Assembly: GCA_020055645.1 (NCBI GenBank)
Contig: CM034546.1
Coordinates: forward strand, 118,284,375 to 118,348,374
DNA length: 64,000 nucleotides
Source: Tomocerus qinae
Lineage: Eukaryota; Arthropoda; Collembola; Entomobryomorpha; Tomoceridae
Direction: 5' to 3'
The notes beneath the pieces were generated by a model. It was not told the DNA's origin and did not search any database. It saw only the letters and a program-made list of their open reading frames with translations. Shown here piece by piece: positions 49,417-61,995 of the stretch. The stretch's first letter is position 1. Every line of letters starts with the position of its first letter. The position numbers and the translations under genes are program-made.

Positions 49417-52298
49417 TCAATTTGCCGGAGAAACGTAATTGGCAGGTAGCATACCTCGCTTTCCAGTTCTTTGGATAGATCCAGTAAGCCACCCTTCATC
49501 AACCTACATGATATTTACTAATTATAAAATCTACATAATAGGAAAACATATAATATTTCGTCTTTTAGCCGGTTGTCTTACCGGAGTACAATCCACAATC
49601 AAATCTCCATCCAGAAAACTAACTTCGTCCACATCTTGGGCTTCATAATCATAAAGAGCTCGATAGCAAAGGCCATGGCTTTGAATTGGAGGCATAGGTT
49701 GATTTCCATGCCCCCGAGAAGATCCACTATTACCAGAATGTCCATAACTTAAATGACCCGTTCCAGCAGACATTGCTCTTCCAGACTATATATTAATAAC
49801 CATTTAATAAATAGTATTAATATTTGAGTACACTGAGTATAGTAATAATTACTTATTAATATACCATGTTAATTCAGAAATGAAACATTTTGCACACGGC
49901 AATGAAATATTATTTACATTCACAACAAATAATAAAATCAAAGTCGGCAAAACATTTATTAGTCAATGTACCTGTGCGGCTCGCTGTTGTTGATCAAGCG
50001 ATCCGTAGTAATTGTTCAGAGGATCATAATCCTGAATTGATCCAACCTTTCTTGACGCGTTAGCATTCACTACAGCACAAAAAGTTAGCACACATAAGGT
50101 TAGTCAGAGTCAGGATCATAACATTACGAATAGGATTCAATAATAATTTAGTATGTCACATAATTGCCACATCCCTAATTGCGAAAGGAACACAATTTCA
50201 ACATTGGTCCTGTTCGTCCCAGCAATGGGAGTTTTGCGATTGAGATTAAAGCAATCCAATTTGTTACACTTGTTTGAAAATAGAACCAACAACATGATAC
50301 AGTGACTAGTTCAGTGTATCAAGTAGACAAAGTGACAATACAATCAGTATAAGGACAACGAAGTGACATTACAAACACGTGTTGTAATTACCGCATGCAT
50401 CGCAACAATGTAAGTCTTTATTCCCACATACTTACATTACATATCTATCTTAGTTCGCCAATTCTTAGTTTTAGATTAGATAGTGTGGTGAAATTAGTCT
50501 TTGCTTTTAATGTTTGTAAATTAATCATTAAGAAACTATATTTTATTATTATACAAAAGACCATACCAAAACGGAAGCAATAGTTATAATATAGGAAGGA
50601 TTGAAGTATCAACGATGAATCAGGATTTCTTTAAATGGGACATCAAAAATTATGTCAACGAAACAAGAAAAGATGGATTTTAGGAAGTTTTAAAATTCCA
50701 TGAAAATGGCTAAATGGCACGTATTCGAGACTGTTTTTCTAGCTTTTATGAGCAATTTCATAATTTATGAAATCTTGTACTAGTTAATTAGTTATCATAG
50801 TTATTAATAAGATCGACCATATGATTACTAACCAGCACCAATGTCAGATGAGTAAATCACTGTTGGTTGACCTCTAGAAGAGTATGGAGAGGGATTGCCA
50901 GTAGAGCCATGATGTACATGTTGCTGTTGTTGTTTCTGCAGTTGTTGCTGTTGTAGTAGAGCTTGTTGTTCCCGATGTTGCTGCTCTCGTATCATCTGTT
51001 CCCGCATTTGTTGCTCTCTGAGCTGCTGTTGTTGCTCGCGTTGTTGTTGATGTTGCGCAGTTGACATGTGCTGATGATGAATTTGCCGTTGGTTGTGTGA
51101 TTGTTCTTCATGGCGATAATTACTGCTTTGTCTACTGCTATTATACGCCGATGAATTAGAAGTTGGTTGGGCATATTGTTGATGTTGCTGCTGATACATA
51201 GGCGGCTGCTGAATGGATGGCATTGGCAACGAAGACAGTTCATCCATGTAAGTAGGACTTTTTGGTTGAGCCATTCCATTTTTATTTGGATCCCCGTCGC
51301 CGCTAAGATTTCGCTTTTGTTCCATTATCGCTTTCTTCTCTAACTCCCCATGGTAAGTGACATTACTTATAATTTTTGTATTTTGCTTAATTCGCAGAGA
51401 CTCGGGGTCGTCGACGACTGGCGTAAATTTCCCTTTGGATTTTTCGAATTCCGCATGATACACAGCCTAAGGATAAAACACGAAACGTTTGTATACTAAT
51501 CAAATAAGATAATATAGTATATTTATTATATTACATATCTATATTGTAAAAAAATTTCCTCCTTTTGATATAGTCATAGTCACCTTTAAGATAAGATATA
51601 TAATACGGCTTTTCAGTACAATTAACAGTTTGGATATTTGGGTATTAAAATAGTATAGTTATGTCAAGCTTACATTTGACTGAATTTTAGTGTTTTCCTG
51701 AATTCTTTTAAGTTCTGGTGTTTCTGCCACAGTTGTCGCCTTCGCTTTCGGAATGTGCCTAAGCATTACCATGCAAAATAATCAATTATACATCCTTATA
51801 CACAAATAACTAATGAGATTTTAGTTTTAGTTTAGATTTTAGTGAGAACTAATCTAAAATAAACCATTGACATTAATTTATTCGGGAATTAAAACTTACG
51901 CTTCGCAGTACGGTAACTTATTAAACCCTTTATAGGTCTTCATATTTAGAGTCATACCGCACTCATGGCATTTGAAGCACCCTTTGTGCCAAATCTGCAA
52001 AGTTTTTTTTCAAAAAATGTAAACATAGATAAACGCAGTTCATCGTAATAAAAAACTTAACCTTTGTATGTATTTGCATATATCTATCATCATAAAACCC
52101 ATTCAGAATGGTGAATGGAGTTTGATGTACAATAAAAAATCCCTGGTGAAGTGTGTAAAGATACCCCAATAGTGTTTACAATTTCTTTTTTTTAAATGTA
52201 CTTAATTTTTATGCAATGAGCCTGTTTACCTTATCAAGGCACTTGAGTTCCTCAATTGGATACACCGTTTTTTCACACTTGGCACACGTTTTGTTCAT
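49417..52298 (-). CDS. Lasp: LIM and SH3 domain protein (LASP)
   Basis: Seven exons: 52230-52298, 51900-51994, 51674-51758, 50833-51466, 49972-50069, 49582-49785 and 49417-49503, in phase, 423 aa. Order: a LIM domain at residues 4-56 ([44 protein letters not shown]); two nebulin repeats (about 61-120: [19 protein letters not shown], then [18 protein letters not shown]); a long Gln/Ser-rich linker (about 130-300, runs of QQ with REQQ units); and a C-terminal SH3 domain (about 365-423: [40 protein letters not shown]). LASP binds actin filaments through the nebulin repeats and acts in cytoskeletal and muscle adhesion sites. Human LASP1 is 261 aa; the longer linker is typical of insect Lasp. A non-coding acceptor near 52377 suggests an upstream 5' UTR exon. 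Confidence 0.96.
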
Positions 52299-55200
52299 GT
52301 TGACACGATAGAAAATGTCGTCAATATTTCTCTTCAGTTGGACTATCCAGCAAGTAGCGTTCACAGTGGAATTCTAATTAGTCAAAAATACACAATATTC
52401 TTAAACTACATTATTCAAAACCTTATTTTTGTGATCATTCCTCTCCCCCCTTTCCAGACAAATTAAAGAGTTATCAAAAAAATTACAACTAGGGCCGTTA
52501 TCATTTTGTTCTGTCACTTTTATTAGCTACCCTGTCGACTGCCGATTACTAAACGAAAAAGGACTTGCTAATTGCTAACAGCTAAAAATGTTAATGTATG
52601 CATATATACATAATGTCAAAATTTTTTATCTTTCAAATTTTCACTTTTAGGGCCATTATTGTTATTATTTCCTTGAAAAGTTACTGTTTATGTATTAGTG
52701 ATCGTTGATCGTCGATTGATATAATAAGGAAAATAAGGAAGAATCAACCAACAGGGCTTAAATTAGTCATTGGTCCTCAGTAACGACAAGTGAAGTATAA
52801 ATACAAATTATAATTAATTTAATGATTGTGAACAAATTGACAAATATAAACTAAATCTGCTTATCAACTAAATAGTACTTTAATTATTGTACCATTTATT
52901 ATTCATTTAGATTCAAGGACATCAAAAACTGATGACTAAACTAATACCGATATCAGATATGCGAAGTGTAATTAAGGATACCTTTATCAATCACGTCAAT
53001 ATTGATTTATTCTTTCATCTGTACTATTTAAAATGTAACGCCTAATCAGTTGAGTTTCATCAACCTTCTATCAATAATAAAAATAGTAGTACGATACGAT
53101 ATAATTATTATAAAAGATGTAATAATATTTAGAACTTACTGGAATTTGCACAGAATGATTAGTCTCATCTCAAAAGGAATCACTTTCAGATCAAATCCCA
53201 CACAACAATATAAATGTTGAATGTGAAGAAATCGACACGGAATTTGGTAAAAGTCAAAATGTTTTGAATGAGGGCACGATAAGGACAGAGACAACGGTGT
53301 GTGACTATCCAAAGAAGACACCAAGATTAAGGATAAGGAACGTCCTACACCTATTTATTATGCTGCTGTAAGTGCTGTAGCATAGCATAAGCAAGCATTA
53401 TAATAGAGAACGAACAGAGTGAGTTCGCTCTTCGCTCGCTCGCACCAACATTGCAGAGTTCGCATTCATTCGCACACTGAAAGCCACTAGAGATGAATGA
53501 TGGTCTACTACACAAAAAACGTATAATATAGATGAAGCAAGACGAGATTGATACTGAAACACAATTACCGACGGCCTACAGTAAGTTCGCCGACAAAATA
53601 AACTACAGTATGTAGATTTAGAAAGTGGACATATATTATTATATATTACTTTCACCATGTAATGCGATTTCAAAGATTTCGCTTACACATTTATCACTTA
53701 TTCGGGCTTCACCTACAAACTTTGTTGCAATAATCATGTAATGTTATGTCCGGCTAAGATATCAACCCGTGGATTGCCATTGCTAGATTGCCAAACTGAA
53801 TGATTTACAGTTTAAGTACTAAAAGTATTATTTCAGTGATTGTAGCCTTATGTTACACTTGGAAAGTATATAAGCTTTATCTTTTTGAGTAACTTACATT
53901 GTGGATTTATTTCTGATCTGTGTCTTTAAAGAGGAATCTTCCAATTTTCTCCGCTAGCTATAACATATGAAACTTTCACCACCACTGGTGGGTGGGGGTG
54001 TCATCAACTATACGTAAGGGAAGTGAAAGTATCAGACAGCCAGCGCATACAGTATGAAAAATGCGACAATGCGGTGTAGGTGTAACTGCCTAATCTTTTG
54101 GAGTCACAAAGAATACAAATACAGACATATGCATTTATGAATAACATGCACGACGAGATGCATATTATAATGCTAGGTTCAACAAGCTGCAAACATCGGA
54201 CTCGAATTCCGATGCCTCGAATTCCGGTACGTTGGAAATTTCTATTCAGAAATGAAAGTTTTATACAATCTTTGATGCAGAAAAGAGTTCGTCTTATTGA
54301 ACAAAGTGAAAGTTGGGTTGTTTAATCCAGAAGCTAGTTTGTTATACTGTATTAATGCATGCAAGTGAAAACAGTGGAAATGTAGTGTACGTTCTAGAGT
54401 TTAGATTATACATAATTTAAATGAGAAAAGTTTGGCAAACGGTGCAATAATATGTGCGGGTAGATATTTGTTATACTATCACCATCACCATACATATGCA
54501 TTGCGCACACATGTAAATGCCAAAGCAGTAATCGTGAAATTATTTTTGGTCTATATATCTGTGGAATTTCGTGGAGTATAATTCATCATTCATTGCGGCA
54601 AACTTATTCATTTTCTTTCAATCCAAAATTCATTGAATTTTAAAAATTGTTATTTAGAGCACAAACGGGGATAATAAAAGGAATGTAGCAACTATAGTTA
54701 GGCTATAGTATATGTAGTGAATATATTCACAATAAAGAGCTTTCTCCTACTTTCACTCTGTTATGGTTAGGTATTATCTATTATAGATTCCTTAAATATG
54801 TAATACTGCCTATAAATAAGTGTTGAAATGAAACTGATTATGAGCTGAAAGTGTTGATTTTTCTTTATTAAAAGTTACAAATTACAAATCGTGAAATCAT
54901 AAATTAGACTGTATAAATAGCTAATTTCTAAACTACATGAGAAAAGCTACAGTAATATTTGTTATAAAGCAAGTTTTCTAAACCATAAAACTACAATCAA
55001 ATTGGGATAATGGTTAAAATAAAAGTTAATTACTGTATTACGACAATTAAGGCATGTGACATGGAAAAACTTAATGGTAATAAATGTCTTTTGGTTGGCT
55101 GAATAATCATCAGATAAATAATACATAAAGGAATAACAATAGTCAAAAAACTGACAAAAATCGTTCAAAAACAGCACGAAATAATGTGAAAAATGGAAAA

Positions 55201-56257
55201 GATTTCTGTACTCTTAACACCAGAATTCTATTAAAAGACCATTAGAACGTTGTGTTGGAGCCTTGTATGTACTATTTATTTATGTACAGACAAATTGGTA
55301 AATTGTGACAGTATTTAAATTACAATACGCGCTTAGTTATAGTTACAGAAGACTTGTGGGTGTTAGGTAAAGTAAAAAGTAATAATTGAGTGAGATAATC
55401 AAGTTTTCAACGAACTAATTCTGTCTCACTGTTTAAAAAACAAACGAGATTTAGTATTTTTGGAGCAAAAAATTAATTCAAAATATATTTGCAATACTTG
55501 TTCATTTATCATTTCATACTAGTTTAAAATGAGAAAATAGAATTTCAACATCTGTCCTAGAGTTCTGAAAATTAAAAATGCCAATACATAATAATTTACG
55601 AATTTATTAATTGTGAAAACCTAACGAAGAAGAATAGAATTTAGTCCCCATATTGGGCTAAAATATTTATCACAAAAAGTCTCACAAACGGCTGTTTGAT
55701 TTTAACTTGGAACAATCTTTTCTGAGTCTGTCTGTCCTTTGACCTTACGCTTGTTTATTCACTGAGAAGCAAAACAGTAGTCATTGCCTAACACAAAGGA
55801 AGGTACTTTTTTAAATTACGCATTATAGCCTTGGAATGTTAAATTACAAAAAGACACGACAACGAACTATTACTTTACAATGATAAGAGAAATGGAGAGG
55901 GACAGAGGAAACAAGAATAGGTTTCCATTACAGTACATAACTACGCTATCTTAATATCCAAAAGATTTCATTATTTTACATGAAAACGTTTTATCTAAAC
56001 CACTCTTTATCATAAATTAAATTATTTCCCCCAAACACCAATGTGTCACCAAAGAGTAATTAGTCAATAAATGTTTCCAAGAGTAGAAAACCATTCTTAA
56101 CATCTAGTGGCATGTTATACAGCTACAAATATTAGAAAATCATTTTTAATTGTTATGATTCATGCATCATACTGATTTGTCATTGCATAATTTGCATATA
56201 TAATGAATGAGTGCAAATTATGTAGCTTCAATTTAGACCTTTGTTTTTCTGTAGTTT
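52299..56257. other. Lasp upstream region and intergenic sequence
   Basis: A 4-kb stretch with no convincing gene. It should hold the Lasp 5' UTR exon(s) and promoter and the 3' UTR of the neighbouring minus-strand gene. A GAATTCC-containing pair lies near 54205-54230 and a CACCACTGGTGG palindrome near 53982. Open frames of 60-90 codons here are AT-rich and motif-free. Confidence 0.4.
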
Positions 56258-58933
56258 TTAAAGCTTTTCTTGTTCACCGAGGTCAGTAGTTTCTATTGCA
56301 TTTGTTACACCGGGCGGCTTATTTCCTGTATCTGATGCTGGTTCACATGGAGCTGAGTCAGGGTAATCTGTACTGGGCGAAATCAAAATTACCGGGATTT
56401 CTGTTAAGCGCCCTGAAGTCTTTAGAATTTTAGGACGATGATGAGTGTTTGCATAGTTTTGTTCGGAACGTTTTCTTTTACGGTTACGGTCACGACGGGT
56501 TTTCAGTTTTGTCAGACGAGGCTGACCTGGATCTGAGCGATTATGATTTTCCCCGTCACTAGAGGAATCCTTGTGAGAAGATGTGGAATTGTCTTGAGAC
56601 GAATTGTCAATGTCATCATTTGCTTTTGATGGTGATTCTTTGCTTCTTTTGCTTGACACGGACGCTTCTGGGTCGATAAGAGTGTTACTACTTGAGGCAG
56701 TGGTCAAAATTTGAATGTTTGCCTCATTTGTTAAGATTGTGCTACTGTTCATATTTGTATTGTCCACAAGCTTACTGATTCGTGCAGGATCTTCAAGTGA
56801 GGTAAATGTTAACTTAAGTCGAGCTACCTAAATTACAATATTAAACACAGAATTAGAGTATTGCTAATAAATAAAATACTTATTAGATAAAAATGTAAAA
56901 AGACCGAAACTATTGACCACGGTTTTGCTTACCGCTGCGCTACTTGGCAAAACAGCAGCAAATGGCAAAGTGACTATCTAGAATAATTTTTTGTATGAGA
57001 ACGTTGAAAACAAATGGGACTCTTACTGCGTTCATGCCTTCGATAACGAAAGATAGAACGAAGTTAAAACTTTAAAACGACAAATTCTGCCCGGTGCCCG
57101 GGCCCGTTATTATTAAGGGAATTTCAATAAAATCTCATTTGAGTGAACGTAAACATAATAATATTCTCTCATTCTATTTTTACTGAAATTCCCTAGCTTT
57201 GAGACTACAGCCGTGTAAAGCCATCACCCTTCTATTTCCAGCAGAGGTACTTTATTCTTAACCAAGACCAAAATTAATGCTCTTTGCCCTTGGATTCTTG
57301 CCGTTACTATACAATCACTGGTATCGACTACCAAGTTACAAGTTTACTGATGCAAAAATTACAATGTCACAAAGACAAAGTCACAATACCGTTTGTCGTC
57401 GTCGTTTCTCTACAGGAGAGCGAGAACATGACGACGAGGTTGAAGATGAGGTTGATCGATGTCTGCGAAAGCGTCTCCGATGATTACTTGAATTCGATTT
57501 TCTGATTGGAGTAACAATATCTTCAAAAATTAGCATAGCGTCGGAATCATCAGAATCGGACGTGGAACTTGATAAGTGCGAATAAAAAGCTGTGTCGGAA
57601 TTGGAGCCTGATGTAGACCGTAGAACTGCATTTTTGTTCTATAATAGTCAATAATATTATTAAGCATGGCAGGCCCTTTTAAGTTTATTTAACTCAAAAT
57701 GAAGCACATTGGCCATTTAACAAATACTGTTTTTTTTCATAATGTTAAATATACATCGACTTAATGACGTTAATGAAGAAATAAATTTTAACCAGGTTTT
57801 TAATCCTGTAGTTGTATTTTTTAACTGTGTCTGTTGATATTGAAGTATTTAAATAAATTTGAATTTATTGCTTTGCCTATTAATCAATGGAAATGTCAAA
57901 ATAGTTCATAGAGTCAAGTCACCATCAAACATCGACTGATAATATATAAATAACTATTACAATTTATTAATGTTTCAAATAATTATTATTATGAGAGAGG
58001 CAAAGGTGGAGACATAGTATAGTATTTTACCATTTTCGGCTTCATAGAATTCAAAACGTAGAAGTAGTTAAAAGCAAAAGTTGTTTAAAAGGTAAAGACA
58101 AAGATTAATGGTAAGCTAAAAATTAGTAGCAATGTAAAATTACCTCTGAATCACTTTCACGGGAATGTTGCCTTTGCGTTAATAATTTTCTCAAATTATC
58201 TATCACGGAACGGGATGCTGGAGGTCCAGTAATGAAGTTTTCTTCCACTACTACCACTTGTGTACCCTCCAGATCTTGCTGCTATGTACAGACAACAGAT
58301 TAAATATAAATACATTATATAGTAGTAAACAGTATAAATGAATCACCAAAATAAAAACAAATAAAAAACAAATAATAAAACTACCCATCCCATATCCTAT
58401 ATACGGTATAAGTCAAGCTGTCAAGTAGAATAAGAATGTAGTTAGTAGTAAGAGTAAGAATTTAGAATTAAGTTAATTGTCAATTGTAACAGTTGTAAGG
58501 TCAAAGGTCATAAGTCATGTCATTTATAAGTGATACAAAGTACTAAAAATACAATCCACCCCATGACCCAATTGGTGAATCCAAAAACAACAATAAATAT
58601 AAACATTTCAACTAACAGCTAATTTAAAAAAAATAGTAATACAAATTACAACAACAAATTAAACAAACAACAGAGGTCAAAGGTATATTCACATTAATCA
58701 AACACTGCCTGATGGAGTTATAAATGTCACAATGTCAGATCAAAATTACGACACGATTTATTGTTTATTAAAAATTAAATCACATTTCTCACCTGTTTGC
58801 ATGTTTCCATGCCCATAATATTGTCTTCCAGGTTACTGGTGAAAACATGTATTTTTGTACAATATTGTTCGATATTTCGTTGGTTTCCGTCAGTAATTCG
58901 TGGTATTTGTGATCTTGTAACTTTTATTTTCAC
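56258..58933 (-). CDS. Unrecognised Ser/Arg-rich, probably nuclear protein (start uncertain)
   Basis: Four exons join in phase 0: 58793-58933, 58144-58281, 57390-57638 and 56258-56827, open for 365 codons. The first exon follows an acceptor-like tag at 58934-58936 and has no ATG until residue 40, so a further 5' exon may exist or translation starts at the ATG near 58816. It begins VKIKVTRSQIPRITDGNQRN and looks conserved. Then come SRSVIDNLRKLLTQRQ; a Ser/Asp-rich stretch; an RS-like block (RRRFRRHRSTSSSTSSSCS); VARLKLTFTSLEDPARISKL; and a basic RRDRNRKRKR patch that could be a nuclear localisation signal. Introns have clean GT-AG borders. I do not recognise the family; regulation of chromatin or RNA is only a guess from composition. 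Confidence 0.65.
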
Positions 58934-59464
58934 CTACTTTGTTAGTTGTTAGTGGTTCTGTAATTTGTTGAGGCCATTGCATCCATTGCAATAATGCAAT
59001 GCTCGCTGTGTGCTGTGCTGTTGCTGACTACAGCTAGTATAGTGTAATGCAATTTACGCAATGGCTGATGATGACTCGCTTTCATTATTAATTGGCGAAC
59101 ACAATTTATGAGAATATCCCTGCTGTCTGTCTGTCTGATGCTGTCCACATAGCCGCAATGTCAATTCGCAATAACTCTAGAACGGATTGAGATAATTTGT
59201 TCAAACTTTCAGGTCATATTTTTAGGGTCAAAAGAATGGTCAAGTTCCTTAATGGGTAAAATCGGCTTTGTCCAAATGTAGCGAAACTTGCCAAGGGTCG
59301 CAGTAAAGCTTTTAAGCCCTATTGTTTTCATTTATTAATAACTTTCGCTTTTTCTTAAAAGTGACCGTTCCTTGCTGCTTGTGAATAGGAAGCATTCTTG
59401 ACATTGGCTGTACTTAAACATGAACTGTCCTTTTTACTTTGGTTTCATTGGGCTTATGCTCTAC

Positions 59465-59495
59465 CGAGGCTAGCGTAATAGGAAGGCTCACTCAT
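59465..59495 (+). repeat. Left TIR of the P-like element
   Basis: A 31-bp terminal repeat, perfectly inverted at 61925-61955 and preceded by the GCTCTAC target duplication. Confidence 0.88.
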
Positions 59496-60331
59496 TCTGT
59501 ATCTTACACATGTAAATTTTGACGGCAAAAGTTCCTTGCGAGTTACTGTTAGAGGGCGCACATAGACTCCCAAAAATTACTTACTTTTCATAACCCTTTA
59601 CATAGCTTTATTACAGTTTTTTAACTTTTTTGGGCAAAGACTTGTTATGAAAATTCACTTTATCAATTTTATCCGTCATACTTGTTCTGTAGTTTACAAG
59701 ATATATCTTAACTACATATTTAAGAATAACATTTATTATTTGTAATAAATGAGAAGCATCAGAGCATCAACATCTAATTTGACTTACCAGTACATAATTT
59801 GCTAAAAAACGAATGATTTTTTTATCCACATTATCTACGGTTAGTACTTGAAGTCCAAACGCTGAAAGCGTATCAACGATCATTTTATTATACCACTGAA
59901 ACGAGGCGAGAGGTAGCACAAGCCACCTCTGTCTTGAAGAGCTATAAAATGATTGTATTCTAAAGATCTGTTTTCTACCAAAATGTTTTGCGCTGATATA
60001 GAGCAAGGGTTTTGAATTTCGCTTTTCAAAACTCCGCCACAAAGCTATTTCATAGCATTTACGTTAGTAGTAGCATCATCCGAAACAATTCAAAGTATTT
60101 TATATTCGATGTCTTCCACTTAATAACCTAGTTTTCTTCCGTAGGAATTTATTTGCTCAGATAACATTTTTGATTGTGTACAATTCTCTTCTGCAGTCTT
60201 TTCTATCTCCCTAATCTTAAAATCTCGTCATTTCTTCATATGTTTTCTGAGTATTTCTAACTCCTTGTCTTTGGCCTCTAATTTTGCATTTAACTTCCTC
60301 AATCGATCACAGTACTCTTTCTTACTAATTC

Positions 60332-60480
60332 TCCATTTATTTCTTCGCATGTCTTCTCTCTTCTTGGCCAATAAAAATAGCTTGACATTATCGGGAATAG
60401 CAGCCTCGTTCTCACATTTTTGTTGAGCTTCTGACTTTGATGATGTGGACTGTAAAAAAATCGTTTTCCTAATTGAGTGG
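60332..60480 (-). repeat. Left copy of an internal 149-bp duplication
   Basis: This is about 95% identical to 61310-61457 in the same orientation. It keeps CAA where the right copy has a TAA stop, so it is the better preserved copy of the transposase segment. Confidence 0.85.
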
Positions 60481-60496
60481 TTCTAGAGTTAAATAA

Positions 60497-61123
60497 GGCT
60501 GAATTTAGGCAGCGGTACTTTGTTGCCGCTGTTGCCGCTAGGGGTGGCAACAGTGGCGACACAAAAAATTACCAGCGGCGACACGCAAAATCCATTAGCG
60601 GCGACGCAGCTAAAACCACTAAACCTAATACAGGCCGGTGCCTTGCTGCTCTGAGCTCAATGCTTAACAGCGGCAACAGAAGATATCAGAATCATGTGTC
60701 GGCTGAATTTAGGCAGCGTGATCTCGTTGCCTCAATTGCCCCGGTTGCCCCATGCTTAGTCACTTTACCTATAATATGTTGCCTCCCGTCACTATTTTTG
60801 CCTCTTTTTTTGACCCAACCTAATAAAAAATAAACTGTTTTATTGTTAATGCATAACAAAAATGTAGCATGTTAATTTTTAATTAGGTTAGGTCAAAAAA
60901 GATGCAAAAATAGTGAGGGGAGGCAAATGGAAATGACGTTAGGTTAACTGGCTTAACTCGGGGCAATTGAAGCCTAAATTCAGCCAATGTGTCTCTGTTG
61001 CCGCTAGTGGTTTTAGCTGTGTCGCCACTGTATCCGCTATTATGCTGTTGCCGCTAACCCCACATGCATCCCAGCGGCAACAGCGGGGACGTGGCAACAA
61101 CGTACCGCTGCCTAAATTCAGCC
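60497..61123. mobile_element. Foldback element inserted in the P-like transposon
   Basis: A 627-bp palindrome-like insertion. GGCTGAATTTAGGCAGCGGT at 60497 is inverted at 61123. Further inside, GGCTGAATTTAGGC recurs at about 60700 and is inverted at about 60988; GCCTCCCGTCACTATTTTTG at 60781 is inverted near 60926. The arms are therefore about 300 bp each, rich in CAACAGCGGCAA-type motifs, with a short AT-rich centre near 60840. No coding capacity. It resembles foldback or MITE elements; a target-site duplication is not clear. Confidence 0.8.
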
Positions 61124-61309
61124 GTGAATAAAGTTGACTTGTCTCTACGATTTTTCTTTTCTTAGGGCTTGGTCTTTTTTAAAGCGGTCCTGGTCTTTTA
61201 TATTGGGGGTACTGTGGAAATATTGTAGGAACAGCACCGGTTTTTAGCTTTCGTATTTTTAGACCTTCCTTATAATCCTGTTCTTTAAAATGCTTGCTAC
61301 AAACACATG

Positions 61310-61457
61310 TCCATTTATTTCTTCGCATGTCTTCTCTCTTGTTGGCCAATAAAAATAGCTTGACATTATCGGGAATAGCAGCCTCGTTATCACATTTTTG
61401 TTAAGCTTCTGACTTTGACGATGTGGACTGTAAAAAATCGTTTTCCTAATTGAGTGG
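61310..61457 (-). repeat. Right copy of an internal 149-bp duplication
   Basis: Same segment as 60332-60480, now fused to the second half of the THAP domain. It carries an in-frame TAA and about seven other differences. Confidence 0.85.
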
Positions 61458-61924
61458 TGAATAATTATAAAAGATAAGTTAAATAATTAGGTAATATAAA
61501 TCACTAATTCGGTGTTAATTTTTGTGATATTTTAAAAATGAAAAATAACCAATTAATTGTTTACCTATCCTCTGAAGGAGACCAAGTTTTGATTTATTTC
61601 CTGTTTCTCCTCTAGAAATATTTTTTAACCACAGTCCTCGAATATTTGGATCTGACGGAAACCCGTGAAAACTGGTTTTGTCATTGGTATTTGATCTTAT
61701 TCTTGATGTACAAAAAGGCACAGCACATTGTCTACCCATATTATTAGGTTTCCAACTTTATGTAATTGTAATTTTATAACAAAAAACTGAAACAATCAGC
61801 AAAATCAACTTGTTTGTCTCTGAAAATCTAATAAAAGTAATACTATTTCACATTTGAAAGGGGAGTCTATGAGCGCTCACGGTAAAGGCGGTAACTATAT
61901 TTTGTCCGCTTCTATTTGAGACAT

Positions 61925-61955
61925 ATGAGTGAGCCTTCCTATTACGCTAGCCTCG
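61925..61955 (-). repeat. Right TIR of the P-like element
   Basis: Reverse complement of the left TIR, followed directly by GCTCTACC. Confidence 0.88.
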
Positions 61956-61995
61956 GCTCTACCATGCATTTCACATCCTAACTTGTTGACTTTTT

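Larger units (their letters stand above)
59767..61739 (-). pseudogene. THAP-domain transposase remnants of the P-like element
   Basis: The start, MGRQCAVPFCTSRIRSN at 61739, with TSFHGFPSDPNIRGLWLKNI, is the first half of a THAP zinc finger (C-x4-C, then the conserved Pro and Trp). The second half, CSKHFKEQDY and the AVPTIF-like GAVPTIF ending, lies near 61300-61195 in another exon. Between them sits an out-of-place copy of a coiled-coil segment (IPDNVKLFLLANKRE) with an in-frame stop. The proper copy of that segment is at 60480-60332 and leads into a Lys/Glu-rich helix near 60240. A further open fragment lies at 59767-60042. The catalytic core is not recognisable. The THAP domain would bind the TIRs. 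Broken beyond function. Confidence 0.75.
59465..61955. mobile_element. P-element-like (THAP) DNA transposon relic
   Basis: Inverted repeats of 31 bp, starting CGAGGCTAGCGTAATAGGAA at 59465 and on the opposite strand at 61955, bound 2,491 bp. Both ends are flanked by GCTCTAC (59458-59464 and 61956-61962); with one base of ambiguity the duplication is 8 bp (GCTCTACC). A 31-bp TIR and 8-bp target duplication are hallmarks of the P superfamily. A second matching block, CATAGACTCCC, lies about 70-100 bp inside each end. The interior encodes pieces of a THAP-domain transposase on the minus strand, disrupted by stops, an internal duplication and a foldback insertion. It is not autonomous. Confidence 0.85.

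Noticed and set aside
58942..59148. 68-codon minus frame as first exon of the Ser/Arg-rich gene
   Set aside because: It ends in a stop just before the acceptor of the next exon and offers no in-phase donor; the true first exon remains unknown.
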